64,000 bases of DNA from Olsenella_K sp051878835 (GTDB lineage: Bacteria; Actinomycetota; Coriobacteriia; Coriobacteriales; Atopobiaceae). The number at the start of each line of letters is the position of its first letter. The first letter of the stretch is position 1. Location of the stretch: the NCBI GenBank assembly GCA_051878835.1, contig JBJEKW010000095.1, forward strand, positions 31,081 to 95,080, written 5' to 3'. The position numbers and the translations under genes were made by a program. Below the pieces are notes generated by a model, which worked only from the letters and a program-made list of their open reading frames with translations, made no database searches and had not been told where the DNA came from. Below, piece after piece: positions 35,675 through 44,406 of the stretch.

Positions 35675-37957
35675 CTATTTCGCATCGGGCGCCTGCCCCG
35701 TGCGCAGAATCTGCTCCAGGGCAGCCTCGTCCAGAACGGGCACACCCAGCTGCTGCGCCTTCGTCAGCTTCGAGCCGGGGGCCTCGCCTGCCACGACGTA
35801 GCTGGTGCGCTTCGAGACCGAGCCGGACACCTTTGCGCCCAGCTCCTTCAGCTGGTTGCCCGCCTGGGTGCGCGTGTAGTTCTGCAGCGTGCCCGTGAGC
35901 ACGAAGGTCAGGCCCGCCAGCGTCTGCGGACGCTCAGGCTCCTGGCCGAAGCCCTCCTGCTGCATGCTGACGCCCGCCTGGCGCAGGCGCTCCAGCACGC
36001 GCACGTTCTCGGGAACCTCGAAGAACTGTCGGACGCTGTGGGCGATCTTTGGCCCGATGCCGTCTATCTGCGAGATGTCCTCCTCGCTGGCTGCCATCAG
36101 GTTCTGCATCGTGCCGAAGTGGTTGGCCAGGAGCCCCGCCACGTTGGCACCCACGTGCCGGATGCCCAGGCCGAACAGCACCCTGGAGAGGCCAGCCTTC
36201 TTTGAGTTCTCGATCTGCTCCATGATCTTTCGCGCGATGGTGTGGCCCACCTGGATGGAGTCGCCCTCCGCGTGGTCGTCGGTGGCCGTCTCGTACGCGC
36301 GGCCGGTGTCCACCTGCGCCAGCTGGTCCTCGGTCAGGCGGTCGTAGTAGTCGGCCACGTCGCTCAGGATGCCCTGCTGCACCATGCGCGTCACGATCTC
36401 GTCGCCCAGGCCATCGATGTCGAGGGCGTTGCGGCTGCCCCAGTGAATCAGGCGCTCCACGGCCTGCGCGGGGCAGTCTATGGAGACGCAGCGGTAGGCC
36501 ACCTCCCCCTCCTCGCGCACCACGGGGCTGCCGCAGCTGGGGCACACCGTGGGCATGTTCCACAGCGGCCTGCGCTCGTGCTCCAGCCCCAGCTCCCCCT
36601 CGGTCACGGGCCCCACGACCTCGGGAATCACGTCGCCGGCCTTGTGCACCACGATGGTGTCGCCCTCGCGCACATCGCGGCGGCGCACCTCGTCTATGTT
36701 GTGCAGCGTGGCGCGGGCAATGGTGGAGCCCGCCACCGTGACGGGGTCGAACTCGGCCACGGGCGTCAGCACGCCGGTGCGCCCCACCTGCACGCGAATC
36801 TGCCGCAGCACGGTGCGCTTCTCCTCCGGGGGAAACTTGAAGGCGATGGACCAGCGCGGCGCACGTGCCGTGAAGCCAAGGGCACCCTGGCTGGCGAAGG
36901 AGTCCACCTTCACGACGACGCCGTCGATGTCGTAGTCCAGCTCCTCGCGGTGCGCCAGGGCGTCGGCGCAGTACTGGTGCACGGCCTGCGAGTCGGTGAC
37001 CCTGCGGGCGTGCGGGTTCACCGAGAAGCCGCAGTCGCGCAGCCATTGCAGGAAGGCATGCTGGGTCGTCACCGCCAGCGGGTCCTCGTCGGCCACCGCA
37101 TAGATAAAGGTCTCAAGGTCGCGCGCACGCGTGACGTTGGGGTCCTTCTGGCGCAGGCTGCCTGCCGCGGCGTTGCGCGGGTTGGCGAAGGGCGGACGGC
37201 CCGCCGCGTCGTTCTGCTCGTTCAGGCGCACGAAGGAGTGCTTGGGCATGTAGACCTCGCCACGCACCTCGATGGAGTGGCCAAAGCCGCCGTCCGCCAC
37301 GCGCGCCAGGCCCTTCTGCCCCAGCGTCCTGGGCACGTCGCGGATGGTGAGCACGTTGGCGGTCACGTCCTCGCCCGTGGTGCCGTCGCCGCGGGTGGCG
37401 GCACGCACCAGGCGCCCGTCGCGATACGTCAGGGCGATGCCCAGGCCGTCGATTTTCAGCTCGCACGTGTAGGCCACGGGATGCTCGGGGGTCGAGCCCA
37501 GGGCCTCGTCGGTGCGCGTCAGCCACTCGTCCAGCTCGTCCAGGTTCATGGCGTCGTCGATGGAGTACATGCGCTGCGCGTGGCGCACGGGGGCAAACTG
37601 CGAGCTTACGTAGCCGCCAATGCGCTGGGTGTAGCTGTCGGGCGTCACGAGCTCGGGATGCGTGGCCTCGATGGCCTGCAGCTCGCTCAGGTAGCGGTCG
37701 AACTGCGCATCCGTGATCTCGGGGTCGTCCAGGGCGTAGTAGCGGTAGGCATGGTAGTCCAAGAGCCTGCGCAGCTCCTGGGCGCGCGCGGCCGGGTCCT
37801 TCGCGTGCGTGTCGACGGGTCGCTGGGGTGCGGCGGGCGCATCGGGCTGAGTCGGCGCGTCTCCAGCCGTCGGTGCGACGTCGTTCGCAGCGGAGTCCTC
37901 CCCCGCCGCCCCAAACAACGACATCTGGCTCTCCTGGTTCGGCGTCTGCTCCGACAT
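35675..37957 (-). CDS. ligA: NAD-dependent DNA ligase
   Basis: 760-residue NAD+-dependent ligase sealing nicks in replication and repair. Domain Ia HAYRYYALDDPEITDAQFD is near residues 69-87, the adenylated lysine is Lys168 in CELKIDGLG, the zinc-finger cysteines appear in CPSCGSPVVREEGEVAYRC..C near 510-540, four HhH motifs follow, and a BRCT domain ends the protein (LAGLTFVLTGTLQNYTRTQA). An N-terminal Ala/Pro-rich extension of about 55 residues is unusual and contains QMSLF at residues 11-15, a sliding-clamp-binding-like peptide. ATG 37957 has AAGGAG seven bases upstream. Confidence 0.96.
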   Translation of the reverse strand: MSEQTPNQESQMSLFGAAGEDSAANDVAPTAGDAPTQPDAPAAPQRPVDTHAKDPAARAQELRRLLDYHAYRYYALDDPEITDAQFDRYLSELQAIEATHPELVTPDSYTQRIGGYVSSQFAPVRHAQRMYSIDDAMNLDELDEWLTRTDEALGSTPEHPVAYTCELKIDGLGIALTYRDGRLVRAATRGDGTTGEDVTANVLTIRDVPRTLGQKGLARVADGGFGHSIEVRGEVYMPKHSFVRLNEQNDAAGRPPFANPRNAAAGSLRQKDPNVTRARDLETFIYAVADEDPLAVTTQHAFLQWLRDCGFSVNPHARRVTDSQAVHQYCADALAHREELDYDIDGVVVKVDSFASQGALGFTARAPRWSIAFKFPPEEKRTVLRQIRVQVGRTGVLTPVAEFDPVTVAGSTIARATLHNIDEVRRRDVREGDTIVVHKAGDVIPEVVGPVTEGELGLEHERRPLWNMPTVCPSCGSPVVREEGEVAYRCVSIDCPAQAVERLIHWGSRNALDIDGLGDEIVTRMVQQGILSDVADYYDRLTEDQLAQVDTGRAYETATDDHAEGDSIQVGHTIARKIMEQIENSKKAGLSRVLFGLGIRHVGANVAGLLANHFGTMQNLMAASEEDISQIDGIGPKIAHSVRQFFEVPENVRVLERLRQAGVSMQQEGFGQEPERPQTLAGLTFVLTGTLQNYTRTQAGNQLKELGAKVSGSVSKRTSYVVAGEAPGSKLTKAQQLGVPVLDEAALEQILRTGQAPDAK

Positions 37958-38055
37958 GTGCGACTCCTTTGCGCTCTGCGTTCCGTCTTCCGCTGACAGG
38001 GTACCGCAGCCAGCCAAAGTCCGTCTCTTCTTGGGTGGCAAAAAGCGGGAGTCCA

Positions 38056-38736
38056 CTACGCCTCGGGGCCCTCTCCCAGTCTCACGATCTTCGTCCCATG
38101 AAGCTCGGCGGCGCCCGTCGCGGCGGCCACCTCGCCTCGGTTCTGCCACGTGATTCCGCCGCCCGGAAGGACTATAAGGACACCCTGCGCCGCCTCGACC
38201 AGACGCCTCAGGCGTGGCATGTTGTCCATGATGGGCGTACCAGCCGGTCCGCCGTGCGTGAGCACGCGCGTCACGCCGAGCGACGCCAGAAGCGGCAGTG
38301 CGGCCATCTGCCGCCCCTCGTCCAGCTGGTCGAAGGCCATGTGGAACGTGACCTCGAGTTTGCGGGTGCCCGCAGCCTTCTGGGCAGCCTCTATGATGCG
38401 AGCCGTCGCTGCGGCATCCACCTCGTAGCTTTCGGGGACCCCCTTCAGACAGCCGAGGACTATCCCGTCTGCCCCGCGCTCCGCCGCCAGCACAGCGTCC
38501 TCCGTCATGATGGAGAGCTCGTCCGCGCCATAGACGAAGTCCCCTCCGCGCGGTCGCACCATGCACATGACGGACGCCCCATGCACATGCGCGAAGGCAA
38601 GCGTATGGTCAAGCACGCCCAGCGAGGGGGTCGTCCCGCCGCGCGCCAGGTTGTCGCAGAGCTCGACCCTGCCCGCCCCGTGAGCTATGGCCGCCGGCAC
38701 CAGCGTGAAGTTCTCCGCACAGAACTCGTACAGCAT
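38056..38736 (-). CDS. cutC: CutC family protein
   Basis: 226-residue TIM-barrel protein of the CutC family, historically called copper homeostasis protein although the biochemical role is unsettled. Motifs include EFCAENFTLVPAAIAHGAGRVELCDNLARGGTTPS at the N terminus, MVRPRGGDFVY near residue 59, ADGIVLGCL near 89, TFHMAFDQ near 130 and VLTHGGP near 158, all diagnostic. It has no CsoR-type operator upstream, so it does not appear to belong to the copper regulon seen elsewhere in the window. It lies downstream of the iron-type binding protein gene on the same strand. Confidence 0.92.
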   Translation of the reverse strand: MLYEFCAENFTLVPAAIAHGAGRVELCDNLARGGTTPSLGVLDHTLAFAHVHGASVMCMVRPRGGDFVYGADELSIMTEDAVLAAERGADGIVLGCLKGVPESYEVDAAATARIIEAAQKAAGTRKLEVTFHMAFDQLDEGRQMAALPLLASLGVTRVLTHGGPAGTPIMDNMPRLRRLVEAAQGVLIVLPGGGITWQNRGEVAAATGAAELHGTKIVRLGEGPEA

Positions 38737-38809
38737 GAGCCATCCCTTCCAAAGGCATCGATATCAGTCGACGTAGGGCCAGCCGTCCCACCGGACGGCC
38801 GGACGCCGA

Positions 38810-39952
38810 CTACTCGGTCGTGAAGCGGTCGTCGCCGCCGCCGAGGGCGTTCATGACGTCGGCCACGTACTGCTCCGTGTGCTCCTTCGCGTCCTCGAAG
38901 TCATAGTCCATGACGTTGTTCGGGTCGAGACCGTACTGGGTCGCGATCTCGGGCTGGGTGGCGTCGTCGATGACCAGGAACTGGTACGAGCCGTTCTGCT
39001 GGCCCAGGTTCACGCACTCGGGCGACAGGGCGTGCTCGACCCACAGCTTTGCCGCGTTCTCGTGCTTGCAACCCTTGAAGATGGCCGTGGCGCCCACCTC
39101 GTACGATGCGCCGGAGCTGGGAATCACCAGGCCCACGTTGTCATAGCCCTGGTCCACGATCTGGTAGATGCCGTCGTGCAGCATGCCCAGGCCGATGGTG
39201 CACTCGCCGATGCCGATGGACTTCGACGGGCCCGAGCCGGACTTCGTGTACCGTGCCACGTTCTTGTCCAGGTTCACCAGGTACTGGATGCCCTCGTCGT
39301 GGCCGTATTTCTGTATGACGGTGTTGATGATCAGCTTTGCCGTGCCCGAGGTGTTGTAGTTCGACGACCAGATGAGACCCTGGTACTTCGAGTCGATGAG
39401 GTCAGGGTAGTCGGCGGGCGGGTCCAGCTGCAGGCGGTCCAGCTCGTCCTTGTTGTACATGAAGCCCAGGATGCCCTTGTAGATGCCGTACCAGTCGTTG
39501 TTCGTGCTCTTGAACTTCGTGTCGATGAGGTGGCTGGCGTTGTTGGCCTCGTACACCTCAAGCAGGCCCTTGCCTGAAGCGACGTTGTAGGGGTCGGTCG
39601 TTCCACCGAACCACACGTCGCCGGAGGGGTTGCCGTTCTCCTCCTCGATCTTTGCCTCGACCTCGTCGGTCGAGAGACGCTGGTAGCTGGTCTGGATGCC
39701 AAACAGGTCCTGGAAGTGCGACGTGACCGCTGCCAGGTACTCCTCCTCGCAGGAGCCGTAGACCACGAGTTCGCCGTCGTTCTTTCCGGCGTCGATCATG
39801 TCCTGGCTGGCGACCCTGTCCAGGGAGTCCGAGCTCGAGCTGGTGGTCGAGCTGGAGTCGTTGGACCCCGATCCGCCGCATCCGGCCAGGCCCAGTGCCG
39901 CGGCGCCCACCGTCGTGGCCCCTACGAAGTCCCTGCGCGTCAGGTTCCACAT
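38810..39952 (-). CDS. Iron-type ABC transporter substrate-binding lipoprotein (orphan)
   Basis: 380-residue extracellular binding protein. A twin-arginine motif (NLTRRDFVGA) and lipobox LAGC near residues 23-26 indicate a Tat-exported lipoprotein. The mature part begins GELVVYGSCEEEYLAAVTSHFQDLFGI and has GDVWFGGTTDPYNVA and GLIWSSNYNTSGTAKLIINT, like the FbpA/AfuA family of Fe3+ (and some phosphonate) binding proteins. No permease or ATPase gene is adjacent, so its partners must be elsewhere. ATG 39952 has AGGAAAGGAA upstream and is preferred to a TTG six codons earlier. Confidence 0.85.
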   Translation of the reverse strand: MWNLTRRDFVGATTVGAAALGLAGCGGSGSNDSSSTTSSSSDSLDRVASQDMIDAGKNDGELVVYGSCEEEYLAAVTSHFQDLFGIQTSYQRLSTDEVEAKIEEENGNPSGDVWFGGTTDPYNVASGKGLLEVYEANNASHLIDTKFKSTNNDWYGIYKGILGFMYNKDELDRLQLDPPADYPDLIDSKYQGLIWSSNYNTSGTAKLIINTVIQKYGHDEGIQYLVNLDKNVARYTKSGSGPSKSIGIGECTIGLGMLHDGIYQIVDQGYDNVGLVIPSSGASYEVGATAIFKGCKHENAAKLWVEHALSPECVNLGQQNGSYQFLVIDDATQPEIATQYGLDPNNVMDYDFEDAKEHTEQYVADVMNALGGGDDRFTTE

Positions 39953-40199
39953 GTCATTTCCTTTCCTCAAGGTAAAGCCCCGCTACCTTAACCTAGCACC
40001 GCACGCGTCGACGCCCCCTTTGCAATTTGATAACAAGAAGGGCACCCTACCTGCGGCGATTTCGCCCCAGCAGCAATCGCCATCATCCCGGCAGGCTTAA
40101 TGCCCCGGCAAGCGTGATGCCCGTGGCACCAACGCGGGCGCCGCATTGGCGGTATCATTGGAACGTTTTGACCGTCTTCGCACAGAGAGGCCGCGACAC

Positions 40200-41579
40200 A
40201 TGCCCATGCTTGACCAGAGGCAGTCGTTGGACGTGACGAAGGGTGTCATATGGCGCCAGCTGCTGCAGCTGGGCGTACCGATCTTCTTCTCCTCGTTCTT
40301 CCAGCAGTCGTACTCGCTCATAAACACCTACGTCGTGGGCCAGTTCGGCGGAAAGCTGGCACTGGGCGGCATCGAGGCCACCGCGGTGCTGGTGGATTTG
40401 CTGGTGGGCTTCTCGGTGGGCATGGGCTCGGGCTGCGCCGTCGTCAGCGGGCAGTACTTCGGGGCGCACGACCAGAGGCGCCTTAGCGCCTCCATGCACA
40501 CGGCACTTGGCCTGGCGCTGGTGGGCGGGCTGGCCTTCAGCGCCCTGGGGCTGGTGCTTTTGGAGCCCCTGCTGCGTCTGATGGACACTCCTCAGGAGCT
40601 CATGGGCGAGTCTCTGGCGTACGGCCGCTGCTACATGGGCGCCATGGTCTTCTCGCTGGTGTACAACATGGGCTCTGCCCTGCAGCGCGCCGTGGGCGAC
40701 ACGCGCTCCCCCTCCATCATCGTGGCGTCCACCTGCGTGGTGAACGTGTGCCTGGACCTGTTGCTGGTGGCCGGCCTTCACCTGGAGGCGCTGGGCTGCG
40801 GCATCGCCACGGCGGGTGCGCTGCTGTTTGGCATGGTGGTCACGCTGTGGAGGCTGTGCCACGTGGACGAGCCCTGGCGCGTGCACGTGAGCCAGATACA
40901 TATAGACGGGCGCATCTGCAAAAGGATGCTGTCGACCGGCCTTCCGCTGGGGCTGCAGTCGGCCTGCTACTCTTTGTCCAACATGATCGTGCAGCACGCC
41001 ATCAACGGCTTCGGCGCCGACGCGACCACCGGCTGGGGCCTCTCGTCCAGACTGGACGCCGTGGTGTGGATGCTGTCGGACGCCCTGGGCGTATCCGTGA
41101 CCACCTTCGCGGCGCAGAACTTCGGCGCGCGCAACTACGCACGCATGCGCAGCAGCCTGAAGGTGTCACTGGTACTGACGACCATCGTGGTCGGCGGCAC
41201 CTCCGCACTCATATATGCGTTCTCGGCCCCGCTGGCGCGCTTCTTTATGAACGACGACGACGTGGTGGCCGACACCACCCTGATGCTGCACTACATTGCC
41301 CCGTTCTACGTGCTGTTCTCGCTGAGCGACAACGTGGCGGGCATCATACGCGGCTCCGGCGAGAGCTTCAGGCCCATGCTGATGACGCTTGTGGGCACGG
41401 TGGTGTTCCGCGTGGTGTGGCTGCTGTGGGTGCTGCCCCTGAACACCACGCTGGACATGGTGCTGGTGGTGTACCCCGTCACGTGGGCGCTGACCGGTGC
41501 CATGTTCGTGGTGTACTACCGCCACGGCCACTGGCTGCAACACGCACGCCAGAGCGAGCAGTCCAACCTGGCTGCGTAG
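40200..41579 (+). CDS. MATE family efflux transporter
   Basis: 459-residue multidrug/metabolite exporter with twelve predicted helices. The N-terminal half begins GVIWRQLLQLGVPIFFSSFFQQSYSLINTYVVGQFGG, and the second half repeats the pattern with MLSTGLPLGLQSACYSLSNMIVQHAINGFG; GSALQRAVGDTRSP after helix five is a MATE hallmark. Substrate unknown. I chose the ATG at 40200 with GAGAGG upstream; ATG 40206 is an alternative. A -10-like TATCAT lies at 40153-40158. It is a single gene preceding the met leader region. Confidence 0.9.
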   Translation: MPMLDQRQSLDVTKGVIWRQLLQLGVPIFFSSFFQQSYSLINTYVVGQFGGKLALGGIEATAVLVDLLVGFSVGMGSGCAVVSGQYFGAHDQRRLSASMHTALGLALVGGLAFSALGLVLLEPLLRLMDTPQELMGESLAYGRCYMGAMVFSLVYNMGSALQRAVGDTRSPSIIVASTCVVNVCLDLLLVAGLHLEALGCGIATAGALLFGMVVTLWRLCHVDEPWRVHVSQIHIDGRICKRMLSTGLPLGLQSACYSLSNMIVQHAINGFGADATTGWGLSSRLDAVVWMLSDALGVSVTTFAAQNFGARNYARMRSSLKVSLVLTTIVVGGTSALIYAFSAPLARFFMNDDDVVADTTLMLHYIAPFYVLFSLSDNVAGIIRGSGESFRPMLMTLVGTVVFRVVWLLWVLPLNTTLDMVLVVYPVTWALTGAMFVVYYRHGHWLQHARQSEQSNLAA

Positions 41580-41908
41580 CTGCGCAATCTCGCTACGGAA
41601 ACGCCAGCTATCGGCTGAAGCGATATCTAGCCAACGCAATTATCAATTTGAGCTGTAACTGGGTCCTAGCTAGTATTGAACCCTGATGTTTACCTTTAGC
41701 CGACATACCACGTTTGCGCAGATGTGCATGCAGATGCCCCAGCCCGGGCACCCTCTGCCCCTGCGGCCGCTCCGCCCGTAGCCCGGGCGGCAGGTCCGCT
41801 ACGGCGAGGGACCGGGCGCCTTCGGCGCGGCCGCCGCAAGCCGTCGCGCACGCGTCGCGGGCCCGTTTGGCCCGCCGCAGTCGGCCCCAGCATCGAGCGG
41901 AGCACACT
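41580..41908 (+). other. GC-rich 5' leader of metNIQ
   Basis: 329 bp between the MATE gene and metN. The first part is AT-rich; from about 41720 it becomes very GC-rich with several possible mutually exclusive hairpins: CCGCCCG/CGGGCGG (41772-41790), GCCCGGGC at 41742-41749 that could pair with GCCCGGGC at 41781-41788, and GGCGCC-TTCG-GCGC near 41815. A Met/Cys-rich short frame lies inside (listed separately). I could not match it to a SAM riboswitch. Confidence 0.55.
41722..41781 (+). CDS. Putative Met/Cys leader peptide before metNIQ
   Basis: A 19-codon frame reads MCMQMPQPGHPLPLRPLRP, with Met or Cys at four of the first five positions. Its stop codon lies inside the first GC-rich hairpin (CCGCCCG...CGGGCGG) of the metNIQ leader. 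This is what an attenuation peptide sensing charged Met-tRNA or Cys-tRNA would look like. No clear Shine-Dalgarno is visible before ATG 41722, and alternative starts at 41728 and 41734 exist. The role is an inference. Confidence 0.45.
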   Translation: MCMQMPQPGHPLPLRPLRP

Positions 41909-42655
41909 TTGATTTCACTAGAGCACCTGACAAAGACCTTCGAGGGGAAAAGCGACGTCCACGCTCTGCGCGACGTCAGCCTGACCATCCCGGACGGCGA
42001 CGTATTCGGCATCATCGGCATCTCCGGCGCGGGCAAGTCCACGCTGGTGCGCTGCATCAACCTCCTGGAGCGCCCCACCACGGGAAAGATCGTGGTGGAC
42101 GGCACGAACGTCACGAACCTGCAGGGTTCCGCCCTGCGCGAGTACCGCAGGCACGTGGCCATGATCTTCCAGGGGTTCGGCCTGCTGCAGCAGAAGACCG
42201 CCCTCCAGAACGTGTGCTTCCCCTACCTCGCCAGCAAGGGCAAGGTCACGGACGAGGACCGCAAGGAGGCCCTGGGGTTCCTGCGCCAGGTGGGGCTGGA
42301 AGACCGCGCGGGGTCGTATCCCTCGCAGCTGTCCGGCGGCCAGAAGCAGCGCGTCGCCATCGCCCGCGCGCTGGCCTGCCACCCGGACTACATCCTGTGC
42401 GACGAGGCCACGTCGGCCTTGGACCCCGCCAGCACCGCGTCGGTGCTGCGCCTGCTGCGCCAGATCAACGAGCAGACGGGCGTCACCATCATCGTGATCA
42501 CCCACTCGATGCAGGTGGTCCAGGACATCTGCAAGGACGTGGCGGTGCTGGTCAGCGGCCAGGTTGTCGAGAAGGGCAGCGTCGCCGAGGTGTTCGCGAA
42601 CCCGCAGCACGAGGTCACGCGCCAGCTGCTGGGAAGGGAGAGCTGGGATGAGTAG
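41909..42655 (+). CDS. metN: Methionine ABC transporter ATP-binding protein (short MetN)
   Basis: 248-residue ATPase. Walker A GISGAGKST is at about 37-45, the Q loop FQGFGLLQQKTALQNVCFP near 86, signature LSGGQKQRVAIARALA near 135 and Walker B ILCDEATSALDPAST near 157. The protein ends after the nucleotide-binding domain and lacks the C-terminal NIL/ACT domain through which methionine inhibits the E. coli transporter. The start is inferred as TTG 41909 with GAGCGGAG eight bases upstream, because no ATG or GTG fits. It overlaps metI by eight bases. Met specificity is inferred from the MetI/MetQ partners. Confidence 0.88.
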   Translation: MISLEHLTKTFEGKSDVHALRDVSLTIPDGDVFGIIGISGAGKSTLVRCINLLERPTTGKIVVDGTNVTNLQGSALREYRRHVAMIFQGFGLLQQKTALQNVCFPYLASKGKVTDEDRKEALGFLRQVGLEDRAGSYPSQLSGGQKQRVAIARALACHPDYILCDEATSALDPASTASVLRLLRQINEQTGVTIIVITHSMQVVQDICKDVAVLVSGQVVEKGSVAEVFANPQHEVTRQLLGRESWDE

Positions 42656-43319
42656 TCTTTCGTCCTTCTTTGCGCAGTTCGGCAGCCTCCTGACGGAGGG
42701 CCTGCTGGACACGCTGATCATGCTGTTCGTCTCGACCGCCATCTCGTACGTCATCGGCATCGTGCTGGGCGTCATCCTGTACGTCACCGCGCCGCGCGGC
42801 ATGCACCCCATGCGGGTGCTGAACGCAGTGCTGGGCTGGGTGGTGAACATCGGGCGCTCCATCCCGTTCATCATCCTGCTGGTCTCGATGTTCCCGGTGA
42901 CGCGCGCCCTGGTGGGCACCACGACCGGCGTCGTGGGCGTCATCCCTCCCCTGGTGCTCTCCACCAGCCCGTTCGTGGCGCGCATGGTCGAGCAGTCCCT
43001 GGCCGAGGTGCCGCGCGACGCCATCGAGGCCGCCGAGGCCTGCGGCGCGTCCGTCCCGCGCGTCGTGGTGTCAGCGCTTCTGCCCGAGGCTCTGCCCTCC
43101 ATCGTGCGCGGCGTGTCCATCACGCTAATCGCGGTCCTGGGCTACACGGCCATCGCAGGCGCGGTGGGCGCCGGCGGACTGGGCGACATCGCCATCCGCT
43201 ACGGCTACTACCGCTACCAGGACAACGTGATGATCGCCACCCTGGTGCTGATCATCATCCTGGTGCAGCTGATCCAGAGCATCTGCGACGCCATCGCAAA
43301 GGGCATCGACCACCGTTAA
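42648..43319 (+). CDS. metI: Methionine ABC transporter permease MetI
   Basis: 223-residue permease with five membrane helices. Signatures include LLTEGLLDTLIMLFVSTAISYVIGIVLG at the N terminus, NIGRSIPFIILLVSMFP near residue 67 and the ATPase-contact loop AAEACGASVPRVVVSALLPEALPSI near 128-152, followed by GAVGAGGLGDIAIRYGYYRY. These are characteristic of MetI. The ATG overlaps metN, with GGGAAGGGAG upstream, so translation is coupled. Confidence 0.94.
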   Translation: MSSLSSFFAQFGSLLTEGLLDTLIMLFVSTAISYVIGIVLGVILYVTAPRGMHPMRVLNAVLGWVVNIGRSIPFIILLVSMFPVTRALVGTTTGVVGVIPPLVLSTSPFVARMVEQSLAEVPRDAIEAAEACGASVPRVVVSALLPEALPSIVRGVSITLIAVLGYTAIAGAVGAGGLGDIAIRYGYYRYQDNVMIATLVLIIILVQLIQSICDAIAKGIDHR

Positions 43320-43392
43320 TCGCTTCTTGCACCACACGACATCGTTTATCAGCCACGCGAGTGCGCTCGCGCGACACACGAAAGGAACCACC

Positions 43393-44229
43393 ATGATCAC
43401 CAGAAGGAACTTCATCGGAGCCAGCGCAGCAGTCTTCGCAGCCACCGCCCTGGCGGCCTGCGGCAACTCCAGCGACGGCAGCAGCTCCTCCTCACAGACC
43501 CAAACCCTGACCGTGGCGGCGTCGCCCTCTCCCCACGCCGAGATCCTGAACAACTTCGCCGCGCCAAAGCTGAAGGACCAGAATATCGACCTGCAGGTGA
43601 AGGAGTACACCGACTACATCATCCCGAACCAGGTCACGTCCTCGGGCGAGGTCGACGCCAACTACTTCCAGCACATCAACTACCTCAACAACTACAACCA
43701 GGAGAACAACACCGACCTGGTGGGCGTCGCCGCCATCCACTACGAGCCGTTCGGCATCTACGCCGGCAAGTCGAAGGACCTGGCAAACATCGCCGACGGC
43801 GCGCAGATCGCCGTCCCCAACGACCCCACGAACGAGGGCCGCGCGCTCCTGCTGCTGCAGCAGGAGAACCTCATTACGCTGAAGGACCCCGACAACCTGC
43901 AGGCCACCCCGGTCGACATCGCCGAGAACCCCCACAACCTGCAGTTCAGCGAGGTCGAGGCCGCGGCCGTGCCGCGCCAGCTGGAGGACGTGGACTTCGC
44001 GGTCATCAACGGCAACTACGCCATCGAGGCCGGCATGCACGTCAGCGACGCCCTGGCCGTCGAGTCGAAGGAGGGCAAGGCCGTCGAGCAGTACGCCAAC
44101 TACATCGTGACCACGCCGGACAAGAAAGACGACGCGCGCATCCAGGCGCTGGTGTCGGTACTGACGAGCGACGACTTCAAGCAGTACCTCTCGGACACGT
44201 ACGGCCAGGACGTGCTCCCCGCGTTCTAA
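43393..44229 (+). CDS. metQ: Methionine ABC transporter substrate-binding lipoprotein MetQ
   Basis: 278-residue lipoprotein of the NlpA/MetQ family. Residues 1-25 contain RRNFIGASAAVFAATALAAC, a twin-arginine-like signal with lipobox LAAC. The mature part reads VAASPSPHAEILN, VDANYFQHINYLNNYN, AIHYEPFGIYAGKSK and VPNDPTNEGRALLLLQ, the conserved MetQ blocks; it binds methionine (L- or D-). AAAGGAA precedes the ATG at 43393. It is the last gene of metNIQ and ends at the terminator at 44275-44326. Confidence 0.94.
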   Translation: MITRRNFIGASAAVFAATALAACGNSSDGSSSSSQTQTLTVAASPSPHAEILNNFAAPKLKDQNIDLQVKEYTDYIIPNQVTSSGEVDANYFQHINYLNNYNQENNTDLVGVAAIHYEPFGIYAGKSKDLANIADGAQIAVPNDPTNEGRALLLLQQENLITLKDPDNLQATPVDIAENPHNLQFSEVEAAAVPRQLEDVDFAVINGNYAIEAGMHVSDALAVESKEGKAVEQYANYIVTTPDKKDDARIQALVSVLTSDDFKQYLSDTYGQDVLPAF

Positions 44230-44274
44230 CCCACGCGTAGACGCACTCCCCAGCCTCAAAGCCGCATCACAGAG

Positions 44275-44326
44275 CAAGAAGAACGGGCGGGCCTCCGGAA
44301 TCTCTCCGGGGGCCCGCCCGTTTGTT
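44275..44326. terminator. Bidirectional terminator after metQ and the Nudix gene
   Basis: AACGGGCGGGCC-TCCGGA / CTCCGGGGGCCCGCCCGTT is a very stable stem; TTTGTTG follows on the plus strand and TTCTTCTTG on the minus strand. Confidence 0.92.
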
Positions 44327-44406
44327 GTCGGCTCGCATGCTCACGGTCGGCTGTCTCGCCCCGCGTCCTTCGCGCTTCCAACACCTGAGACTCGCAGATG
44401 CGGACG

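Noticed and set aside
41580..41908. SAM riboswitch before metNIQ
   Set aside because: I could not find the conserved cores of the SAM-I or SAM-IV classes; a leader peptide explains the Met codons better. A covariance-model search would decide.
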